NCBI GenBank assembly: GCA_900315955.1
Contig: ONBC01000029.1
Coordinates: 1-50,573 of the forward strand
Direction: 5' to 3'
Length of the DNA stretch: 50,573 nt
DNA from: an uncultured Prevotella sp.
Lineage (GTDB): Bacteria > Bacteroidota > Bacteroidia > Bacteroidales > Bacteroidaceae
Below the pieces are notes generated by a model. That model saw only the letters and a program-made list of their open reading frames with translations, did not search any database and was not told the origin of the DNA. Both the position numbers and the translations under genes were made by a program. Numbering within the stretch: the stretch's first letter is position 1; each line of letters starts with the position of its first letter. Shown piece after piece: positions 10,160 to 16,801 of the stretch.

Positions 10160-11176
10160 TTACTGGCGCTGACTGACCATCACTGCGATCGTCTTCATTC
10201 GCACGTAGTTGTAACTCAGATACATGAATCCGGCGTAGGGGTTGCGGGTGCCCCATGAGTTCTTCGCGATGAAGAACAGGTGGTGCTGGTTGTCGTGCGC
10301 CAGTCCACACAGTTCCATGCAATGGTCGTCGGTCGTCTGGAACTGTTCGAAGGCACGCTGCCGCTCCTGCTGCGTGGGCGTATGGCCTTCGTCGGAGAGC
10401 GTGGCGATGCCCTTGGAGAAGTTGAAGCCCGGCTCAGAGATGTCGCCCTCCCAGCATACGGGGTGGCCATGGCGCAAGGCGCCGATGATCGTTCTCATCA
10501 GCTTGTCGATAGGGATATTATAAAAACGGTCGAGCATCCGGTTGTCGGGTGACTCTAAGACAAACGGTTTGCCGAAAGGATGGTGCGTGAAACTTGTCAG
10601 GGCTACGTAGTCACCGGGGAGACAGACGCTCTGTGCAAACTGCCGGGGCGTATAGCCCATGCCGAGCATGAAGAGCGTGGGAGGCAGATAGCCTATCTGT
10701 TTGTCGAGGACATCGCCGAGCCGGTTGTCGAGCATCCGCAGACTTGTTGAGGCACGCGCCACCTGCATCGTCGCTTTCGTCAGGGCGTTGTAGCTCAAGG
10801 CTCCAAAGGGATGATAACTGTCGAAAGGCTCGATGCCGTACCGGTCCATGAGATGCAGTGTCATCGGCATCATGCCGCGCAGCGACACCTTTGTGCGGCC
10901 GCGAGTGAGATAATAGGTGTGTGCCTGCTCCTGGAGCCACAGGCGTGCGAGCCAGTCGGGCGAGAGGTTCACGGAGTCGCCGAGCTGCAGCCGCTCCGTC
11001 TCTATCGTGGCGAGCATGGCATAGACCCAGCACAGTCCGCTCTGTCCCTGGTCCTTGACAGGGGTCGTCTTGAGCAGTACGTCGTTGTGGAAGGCGTACG
11101 GCTTGGTGGTCTCCTCGTGGTTACAAGAGACGAAGAAGAGGGAGAAGATGAATAAGAAAAGAAAAGAATGTCGCAT
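10160..11176 (-). CDS. Lipoprotein with C1 (papain/bleomycin hydrolase-like) cysteine peptidase fold
   Basis: A 338-residue protein with a lipoprotein signal peptide (lipobox LFFVSC, lipidated Cys18). The papain-type catalytic residues are in order: Gln43 and Cys49 in KDQGQSGLCWVYAML, His in TTDDHCMELCG, and Asn in KNSWGT near the C-terminus. The set matches the C1A/C1B family, and the extended His region recalls PepC/bleomycin hydrolase. As a lipoprotein it would act at a membrane, periplasmic or surface-exposed. Substrate unknown. It stands alone with its own promoter (11198-11205). Confidence 0.85.
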   Translation of the reverse strand: MRHSFLFLFIFSLFFVSCNHEETTKPYAFHNDVLLKTTPVKDQGQSGLCWVYAMLATIETERLQLGDSVNLSPDWLARLWLQEQAHTYYLTRGRTKVSLRGMMPMTLHLMDRYGIEPFDSYHPFGALSYNALTKATMQVARASTSLRMLDNRLGDVLDKQIGYLPPTLFMLGMGYTPRQFAQSVCLPGDYVALTSFTHHPFGKPFVLESPDNRMLDRFYNIPIDKLMRTIIGALRHGHPVCWEGDISEPGFNFSKGIATLSDEGHTPTQQERQRAFEQFQTTDDHCMELCGLAHDNQHHLFFIAKNSWGTRNPYAGFMYLSYNYVRMKTIAVMVSQRQ

Positions 11177-11197
11177 GGTAACAATGATGTTCTCACT

Positions 11198-11205
11198 GCA
11201 AAATT
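11198..11205 (-). promoter_or_regulatory. -7 box (TAATTTTG) for the C1 lipoprotein gene
   Basis: TAATTTTG on the minus strand, 22 nt upstream of the ATG. No -33 TTTG at standard spacing. Confidence 0.5.
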
Positions 11206-11280
11206 AGGAAATAATTATCATTCTTGCTCATGCGTGTCACTTTTTCTTATTCAATGACAGTTTATATCAAAACTTTTGCT

Positions 11281-11288
11281 TATATTTG
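11281..11288 (+). promoter_or_regulatory. -7 box (TATATTTG) for the DUF1893 gene
   Basis: TATATTTG lies 33 nt upstream of the first usable ATG (11322). It overlaps an in-frame ATG at 11286, which therefore cannot be the start. Confidence 0.55.
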
Positions 11289-11321
11289 CCACATCAAACA
11301 ATCATAAAATCTGAAAGCGCT

Positions 11322-11660
11322 ATGATGCAGGATCTCATAAATACGCTCCGCGATGACCAACACACGCTTGTCGTCCTTCACGACGGGCGCATCCGCACCT
11401 TCGACGGCCAGGGCGTGCGCCGTCTGTACAACATTATGAACGATGAGCCGGAGCTGCTCTACGACGCCAAGGTGGCCGCTAAGGCTGTGGGTCGCTCCGC
11501 GGCTTCGATGATGGTCGAGGGCGGTGTCGTCGAGGTTTATGCCGAGTATATCTCCCAACAGGCTTACGACAAGCTGACGGAAGCCGGCATCAAAGTGAGC
11601 TTCGACAAGAAGCTTGAGCATCCCGCCTTCTTAGAGGTGTGGAGGAAGTTGGGGGAGTAG
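11322..11660 (+). CDS. DUF1893 domain protein
   Basis: A 112-residue cytoplasmic protein from the first ATG of a double ATG (11322/11325). It matches the DUF1893 pattern: LVVLHDGRIRTFDGQGV near the N-terminus, then a small-residue helix (AKVAAKAVGRSAASMMVEGG) and VYAEYISQQAYDKL. The fold is related to cytidine deaminase-like proteins, but no catalytic zinc ligands are evident. Function unknown. It is monocistronic, followed by a long repeat-rich spacer. Confidence 0.8.
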   Translation: MMQDLINTLRDDQHTLVVLHDGRIRTFDGQGVRRLYNIMNDEPELLYDAKVAAKAVGRSAASMMVEGGVVEVYAEYISQQAYDKLTEAGIKVSFDKKLEHPAFLEVWRKLGE

Positions 11661-11739
11661 AACAGGTTTTTGTTTACTTTTAACCCGTTTGCGGTGGCCG
11701 TCCCACATGGCAGCTACTGCAAATGGGTATTTCTTTTCC

Positions 11740-11928
11740 TAACTTCGTCACTTTTTTATTGAAATAAAAACTGCCATTGATAATCAAGCACTTGCAAGGA
11801 TATTTAGGTGATATAGGGTGACGCATACCCAGTGCAGGAAGGGCATGAAGCCCTTCCCTGCACTGACACGTCCCGACTTCGTCACTTCTTTGTTGAGACC
11901 AAATGCTGCCCTTGATTATCAGACATTT
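11740..11928. repeat. Degenerate direct repeat of about 53 bp
   Basis: Copies at about 11740-11792 and 11875-11928 share aacttcgtcactt, ctgcc, ttgat and atca blocks in the same order, roughly 75% identical by eye. The hairpin at 11831-11864 lies between them. Confidence 0.6.
11831..11864. repeat. Hairpin element, family shared with 24920-24947
   Basis: agtgcagg-aagggc pairs with gcccttccctgcact (one bulged base, 5-nt loop). The same sequence in the opposite orientation occurs at 24920-24947 with about one difference over 28 nt. Confidence 0.8.
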
Positions 11929-12113
11929 CACACAGAGCCGCAGAGCTTATTGAGCCGCAGAGATGATACGTGTGAGAGGCTGAGATCGCTGAGAGGCCTT
12001 CGGCCTTATGAGGAGAGAGCAGAGAGACCTTCGGTCTGTATGGAGAGTATGTGGAGCGTATGAGGAGATATACTGCGAGAACAGTGTTGGTTCATCTATG
12101 TGAACTTCTCCCA

Positions 12114-12240
12114 AGACCGAAGGTCTCTCTGCGTGCTCTAATTCTCAGAAGCAATAACTCCACGGCTCAATTATCTCCGCGGCTCTGCGAGAAGGAATAT
12201 ACGCCGCTGCGAGAATCGACGTGCATCACAGCAAGGGTTT
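12114..12240 (+). repeat. Long inverted repeat, left copy (partner 15978-16105)
   Basis: About 127 bp matching the reverse complement of 15978-16105 with roughly ten substitutions by eye (about 92% identity). Includes the blocks gaaggtctctctgcgt, ctccgcggctctgcgagaa and gcatcacagcaagggttt. Confidence 0.9.
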
Positions 12241-12380
12241 CATGCGATTGGGGCAGAATAGACTGCCGAACAGATTAAATTTGGGTGACGCATTGTTCGT
12301 CCGGGCAAAAAAGTGAATATAAGAGAGAATTACAAATCTTATCTATTAATAACGACTTGCGTTGCTTTTTATTATTCGTT

Positions 12381-13676
12381 TCAGCAATTATTTTTATGTG
12401 TCATGATGTCGAGCACCATGTCGTCTGTGGGGTTCATGGCCTCTTTGCCGATAGACGTGAGGTTATGGATGCTCTTGTCGACATCGTCGTCGACGATGCC
12501 TTCCGCCGATGTCACCTGATGGTGCTGCATGGAGAGCAGGGCGGAGAGCAGTGCCGAGGACACGCCCGAACAGATCTTGATGCTGCACGAGGGCTTGGCT
12601 CCGTCGCAGATCATGCCGGTGAGGTTCGCCACCATGTTCTTGATCGCCGCGCACACCCTATTGTAGTCGCCGCCCATGAGGTAGACGATGCCGCAGCTCG
12701 CCCCAGTGCTTGCCACGACACATCCGCAGAGCGCCGACAGCGTGCCGAGGCTCTGCTTGATGTAGATGGCCGTGAGGTGAGAGAGCGTGAGGGCGCGGAT
12801 CAGCTCCTCCTCGGTGTTCTCGTTCTCCTTGGCGAAGACTGCCACGGGGTTGGTGGCGCAGATGCCCTGGTTGCCGGAGCCGCTGTTGCTCATGACCGGA
12901 ATCATGGCGCCTCCCATACGTGCGTCGCAGGCGAGGGCCGTCTCGGAGATGATATGCGAGAAGATGGAGTCGCCGAAGATGCCGTGGCTCAGCGGGCGGT
13001 CGATAGTCTTGCCGAGGCAGTGGCCATAGTTGCCTTTCCTGCTCTCCTCAGCCGCGTGGATGTTGTAGTCGCGGGCAGCGAGCATGAACCGGAGCTCGTC
13101 GAGCGGTGTCGTGACAGCAAACTCCCACACGGTCCTCATGTTGAGATCCGGCGTTTGTTCCTGCGTGTCCTTGCCTGAACAGCAGCGCTTGTCGAGCAGC
13201 ACCTTACCGTTGCGCGCCTCGTAGACGAAGTTGGTATGATTGCCGGCGATGATGGCTGTGGCAGCGTCGTCACCCGCCGTGCATGTCACCTCGATATAGA
13301 GTTTCTCAGAGATCTTCTCCTTGAGTTTGATGTCGATACGTTTCGGATCACTGATAAACTGTTTGCCTGCTTCGAGGGTCTCGGGGGTAAGGTCTTTGAT
13401 GACCTCAAGCTGATACTGGCTCTTGCCGACGATGGCGCCGAGGGCTACGGCGATAGGCAGCCCTATCATGCCTGTTCCGGGAATGCCCACGCCCATGGCG
13501 TTCTTCAGCATGTTGCCGCTGAGCAGCACCTTGATATGTTCCGGCCGCTTGCCTAAGTCTTCCGTGGCGCGTGCCGTACAGAGAGCCACCGCCATCGGCT
13601 CCGTGCAGCCTACGGCGGGCACCACCTGCTGATGGATCAGCTCAATGATTTGTTCGCGTATCGATTTGTCAAGCAT
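12381..13676 (-). CDS. UPF0597/CyuA-family L-cysteine desulfidase-like protein (serine dehydratase alpha-like)
   Basis: A 431-residue member of the UPF0597 family (E. coli CyuA/YhaM). Seen are the N-terminal GCTEP motif (about 23-27), LSGNMLKNAMGVGIPGTG, and cysteine-containing Gly-rich motifs (SNSGSGNQGICATNP and CGCVVASTGASCGI), which resemble the Fe-S-binding motifs of L-serine dehydratases. CyuA homologues degrade L-cysteine to H2S, pyruvate and ammonia. It lies 19 nt downstream of dsbD, probably in one transcript, so a thiol or cysteine theme is plausible though unproven. Confidence 0.85.
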   Translation of the reverse strand: MLDKSIREQIIELIHQQVVPAVGCTEPMAVALCTARATEDLGKRPEHIKVLLSGNMLKNAMGVGIPGTGMIGLPIAVALGAIVGKSQYQLEVIKDLTPETLEAGKQFISDPKRIDIKLKEKISEKLYIEVTCTAGDDAATAIIAGNHTNFVYEARNGKVLLDKRCCSGKDTQEQTPDLNMRTVWEFAVTTPLDELRFMLAARDYNIHAAEESRKGNYGHCLGKTIDRPLSHGIFGDSIFSHIISETALACDARMGGAMIPVMSNSGSGNQGICATNPVAVFAKENENTEEELIRALTLSHLTAIYIKQSLGTLSALCGCVVASTGASCGIVYLMGGDYNRVCAAIKNMVANLTGMICDGAKPSCSIKICSGVSSALLSALLSMQHHQVTSAEGIVDDDVDKSIHNLTSIGKEAMNPTDDMVLDIMTHKNNC

Positions 13677-13695
13677 GGATGATCGTATTCAATGG

Positions 13696-15777
13696 TTATT
13701 TCTTAGCGCGGTAAGCGTCCAGGCCCTTGTTGAGGAAGTCGAGATAAGCCGGGATGTCCTCCTTGTAGGAGAAGGAGCCGGAGAGCACGTTACCCTCATT
13801 GTCGAGCGTCACGTAGAACGGCTGGGCGTTGGCACCGAACTTACTGCTCTGGAGATAGCTCCACTTGTCACCGACGGTGCGCAGCGTGCGCTTCTGACCA
13901 TTGGGGAGCGTGACCTCTATCGGCTTCGGCAATTTCGTCTTGTCATCCACGTAGAGCGAGATGAGCACGTAGTCTTTCTCCAGCTTGTCTGCCACGGCCG
14001 GATCAGTCCATACGGCAGCCTCCATCTTACGGCAGTTGACGCATCCGAAGCCGGTGAAGTCGATCATCACTGGCTTGCCCTCTGCCTTGGCAGCGGCCAT
14101 GCCTGCCTCATAGTCTTTATATTTTGCCTCCACAACATGGTTGTTGAGGTTGAAGTCTTGTGTGGTGATAGGTGGTGCGAAAGCCGACACCGCTTTACAC
14201 GGAGCTCCCCACAGACCGGGGATCATGTAGATGGCGAAGGCGAAGGAGCAGAGGCCGAGCATGATGGCGGGCACCGGCATGGGTTTCTGCAGGTCTCCGC
14301 CGATAGCGTCCTGCTGGAACTTCAGCCAGCCCACGAGATAAGCGCCGAGGGCACCGAAGATGACGATCCACAGGGCGAGGAACACCTCACGGTCCAAGAT
14401 GTGCCAGCCGTAGGCGAGGTCTGCCACGGAGAGGAACTTCAGTGAGAAGGCGAGCTCGACAAAGCCCAAGACGACCTTGATCTGATCCATCCACGAGCCG
14501 CTCTTCGGACTCTTCTTCATCAGGGTGGGGAACATGGCGAAGAGGGCGAAAGGCACGGCCAAGGCAATGGCGAAGCCGAACATGCCAATGGCGGGAGCAA
14601 GCCAGTCGCCCGAGGTCACGGTCTGTACGAGCAGCAGGCCGATGATCGGCGCGGTGCAGGAGAAGCTCACGAGCACGAGGGTGAAGGCCATCAGGAAGAT
14701 CGAGATGAGGCCCGTGGTGCTCGAGGCTTTGTTGTCCACCTTGTTGGCCCAGCTGTCCGGCAGCTTGATCTCGAACCAGCCGAAGAAGCTCACGGCGAAG
14801 ACCACGAGCAGCAGGAAGAGGAAGATGTTGAATACGGCGTTGGTGGACAGCGCATTGAGCGTAGACGGACCGAAGATCGCCGTCACGCCTATACCCAGGG
14901 CAAGATAGATGACGACGATGGAGATGCCATAGATGACGGCATCGCGCACGCCGCGTTTCTTGTTGTCTTTGGAGCGTTTGAGGAAGAAGCTGACCGTCAT
15001 CGGGATGATAGGCCAGATGCAGGGCATGACCAATGCCAACAAACCACCCACTATTCCCATCAGAAAGATGTAGAGCAGTGAATGGTTTGCAATGTCGTTG
15101 GTGCCGCCAAACTGCCGGAGCTGGTTGATGACCGGCTTCCACAGCGCGTCCTTGTCAGCCTGAGAGAGCGAGGCTGCCACGGCTGCATTGGCCTGAGCCA
15201 TAGAGTCGGCTTTCAGCGAATCGCCGGCAGTTGTTAACGCTGCTGCTTCCGCGCCGTCTGCCTCCTCACCTTCTTGGATGCCTTCCTGCTGACTGTCGTT
15301 TTTTTTTATGTCATTGGACACCGCGGGGCTCTTGCCGGCTTTCTTGATGTCGACACTCGTCGGCGGCATGCAGTTCTGGTCGTTGCAGGCACCGTACTCG
15401 AGGTATGCATCGATCTTGTAGGTGGGCTTGGTAAACTTCACTTTCTGCACGAACTCCACGCTGCCCTCAAAGAAACGGAGGGTCATGCCGAAGAGCTTGT
15501 CGTAACTCTTGATCTCGTGCCCACGGGGCTGAAGTTTTCCCACGAGCTCAACACCGTCGAGCTTGTTGACGTTGAAGGTGGCGGAGATAGGACCGTCAGC
15601 ACCCAACCCCGTGCTGTAGACGTGCCATCCCTTTTCGATTTTACCTGAGAAAATAATCTCGGCCTCTGCCGTGTTGTTGGTCTTCAACGTGGAAGAGAAC
15701 TTCACCGGGTCAAGCATCTGAGCGTTAGCCAAGAGGGTGACAAGCATCAGCAGTGCCAGGGTCATCAGTTTTTTCAT
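13696..15777 (-). CDS. dsbD: DsbD-family thiol:disulfide interchange protein
   Basis: A 693-residue inner-membrane protein with three modules: signal peptide (1-19) and N-terminal DsbD-alpha domain with Cys131/Cys136 (GACNDQNC), a central 8-helix membrane domain with MPCIWPIIPMT and SFSCTAPIIG cysteines, and a C-terminal thioredoxin-like domain with CVNC (about 578-581). It passes electrons from cytoplasmic thioredoxin to periplasmic thiol proteins, including those for cytochrome c maturation. The Ala/Gln/Glu-rich linker (about 150-205) is low-complexity. cyuA-like follows 19 nt downstream. No clear TAnnTTTG promoter is seen upstream. Confidence 0.93.
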   Translation of the reverse strand: MKKLMTLALLMLVTLLANAQMLDPVKFSSTLKTNNTAEAEIIFSGKIEKGWHVYSTGLGADGPISATFNVNKLDGVELVGKLQPRGHEIKSYDKLFGMTLRFFEGSVEFVQKVKFTKPTYKIDAYLEYGACNDQNCMPPTSVDIKKAGKSPAVSNDIKKNDSQQEGIQEGEEADGAEAAALTTAGDSLKADSMAQANAAVAASLSQADKDALWKPVINQLRQFGGTNDIANHSLLYIFLMGIVGGLLALVMPCIWPIIPMTVSFFLKRSKDNKKRGVRDAVIYGISIVVIYLALGIGVTAIFGPSTLNALSTNAVFNIFLFLLLVVFAVSFFGWFEIKLPDSWANKVDNKASSTTGLISIFLMAFTLVLVSFSCTAPIIGLLLVQTVTSGDWLAPAIGMFGFAIALAVPFALFAMFPTLMKKSPKSGSWMDQIKVVLGFVELAFSLKFLSVADLAYGWHILDREVFLALWIVIFGALGAYLVGWLKFQQDAIGGDLQKPMPVPAIMLGLCSFAFAIYMIPGLWGAPCKAVSAFAPPITTQDFNLNNHVVEAKYKDYEAGMAAAKAEGKPVMIDFTGFGCVNCRKMEAAVWTDPAVADKLEKDYVLISLYVDDKTKLPKPIEVTLPNGQKRTLRTVGDKWSYLQSSKFGANAQPFYVTLDNEGNVLSGSFSYKEDIPAYLDFLNKGLDAYRAKK

Positions 15778-15977
15778 GTCGTTTGAATCTCCTTACTAAA
15801 TATGGTTTTAACTTTTCTTTTTTATTAGTAATACGCACTCATGGCTGTTTGGGGTATAAAAATGCTGTATTATTATTTTTTTTTAACCTATCAGAGAGTT
15901 AGGAGATAGGAGTTAGGAGAAGAGTTACGAGTGGAGGTTCACATTCTATCCTGTTCCAATTCAAACAAAAACAAATA

Positions 15978-16105
15978 AAACCCTTGCTGTGATGCAAGTC
16001 GATTCTCGCAGCGACGTATATATTTTCTCGCAGAGCCGCGGAGATAATCGAGCCACGGAGTTATTGCTTCAGAGAATTAGAGAACGCAGAGAGACCTTCG
16101 GTCTT
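15978..16105 (-). repeat. Long inverted repeat, right copy (partner 12114-12240)
   Basis: Reverse complement of 12114-12240 with about ten differences. The two copies face each other across dsbD and the cyuA-like gene. Confidence 0.9.
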
Positions 16106-16125
16106 TCGAGTGTCGTATCGTCCAT

Positions 16126-16217
16126 TTGCAGGGCGCGGCCCTTGTGGCCGTCCGCACCCCGGATGTGAAATTGGTTACCCTGCCATGGCGGACGGCCACA
16201 AGGGCCGCGCCCTGCAA
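16126..16217. repeat. Perfect 30-bp inverted repeat with 32-nt loop
   Basis: Arms 16126-16155 and 16188-16217 are exact reverse complements (ttgcagggcgcggccc... on the left), very G+C-rich. The position is about 1 kb from any same-strand gene end, so a simple terminator role is unlikely. Confidence 0.95.
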
Positions 16218-16353
16218 GAGGATCGGAATGTACACGAAGAGCATAGTTCGGCGCTAAGCGAGCGACAGCGAGCATAAGTCGTGAAGAGTCGTGAAAAGTC
16301 GCTGCTAAAAAGCATACGTCGTGGAAAGCTGTTGCAAAAATATTCATGCTTCT

Positions 16354-16437
16354 CCTTTGCGACCTTTGCGGCTTGGCGAGAAAAAATCATCTTGCGGCAG
16401 TTGTTCTTCTCTCGCAAAGCCGCAGAGGGCGCAAAGG
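16354..16437. repeat. CGCAAAG/CGCAGAG-type inverted repeat
   Basis: Arms 16354-16383 and 16408-16437 match in about 26 of 30 positions (cctttgcg..ctttgcgg with ccgcagagggcgcaaagg). Related motifs occur near 11930-11960 and inside the long inverted repeat. Confidence 0.75.
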
Positions 16438-16518
16438 CTTCGCAAGAGGTTGGCAGGGGGGCAACGGGCGATTAAGGGGTAAGTGTGCCAAGAACTCCGA
16501 GATTGGCCCGCCCCTACA

Positions 16519-16564
16519 GCGTAGCAAAGCGTAGCCATCCTTAAAATCCTTAGGATCCGTGTGA
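16519..16564 (-). repeat. Dispersed intergenic element (copy also at 28787-28835)
   Basis: Read on the minus strand it begins TCACACGGAT, continues with AAGGAT-like units and ends GGCTACG..TGCTACGC. The copy at 28787-28835 shares the same block order. Confidence 0.65.
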
Positions 16565-16582
16565 AAAAAATCCGCGCCTCGT

Positions 16583-16682
16583 CTGTGTCACGATCCTGCC
16601 CCAACTGTGTCACGATCCTGCCCCAACTGTGTCACGATCCTGCCCCAACTGTGTCACGATCCTGCCTCAGTTGTGTCACGAT
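16583..16682. repeat. 22-bp tandem repeat array, about 4.5 copies
   Basis: Unit ctgtgtcacgatcctgcccc plus aa. Copies begin at 16583, 16605, 16627 and 16649 (the last with two changes), then a partial one from 16671. A related 22-bp repeat lies at 24851-24894. Confidence 0.95.
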
Positions 16683-16722
16683 CTATGTGTCTATATAACT
16701 AAATAGTTAGCACTGGCTTTGC

Positions 16723-16782
16723 AGTAGGAGGTGCGGCGTCTCGACGCACATTCTTTCACGGCGAGACGCCGTGCCTCCTACT
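16723..16782. repeat. 21-bp imperfect inverted repeat
   Basis: Arms 16723-16743 and 16762-16782 (agtaggagg..cggcgtctcg) match at 19 of 21 positions with an 18-nt loop. It lies about 20 nt beyond the rseP stop and could end the rseP operon transcript, although no T-tract follows. Confidence 0.7.
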
Positions 16783-16801
16783 TGCCTGCTGAAAAGTAAA
16801 A

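Larger units (their letters stand above)
11661..12380. other. 720-bp convergent spacer made of decayed repeats
   Basis: No convincing gene. It contains a 53-bp direct repeat (11740-11792, 11875-11928), a near-perfect hairpin element (11831-11864), CGCAGAG-type motifs (about 11930-11960), and one arm of a long inverted repeat (12114-12240). Open frames here follow the repeats and look spurious. Confidence 0.7.
15778..16801. other. 1-kb intergenic repeat cluster upstream of dsbD
   Basis: No credible gene. In order it holds a short gttaggag-type repeat (15894-15935), the right arm of the long inverted repeat (15978-16105), a perfect 30-bp stem (16126-16217), agtcgtgaaaagtc repeats (about 16268-16300), a CGCAGAG-type inverted repeat (16354-16437), a dispersed element (16519-16564), a 22-bp tandem array (16583-16682) and another hairpin (16723-16782). 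Confidence 0.8.

Noticed and set aside
11680-11931. Minus-strand 83-codon open frame
   Set aside because: It follows the internal direct repeat; composition and repeats indicate non-coding repeat DNA.
12285-13178. Plus-strand 297-codon open frame
   Set aside because: Antisense shadow of the cyuA-like gene; Asp/His/Val-rich and without motifs.
16069-16613. Several overlapping 60-90 codon open frames
   Set aside because: They lie in hairpins and CGCAGAG-type repeats, on both strands, without protein-like features.
16583-16682. CRISPR array
   Set aside because: 22-bp units are contiguous with no spacers and no cas genes.
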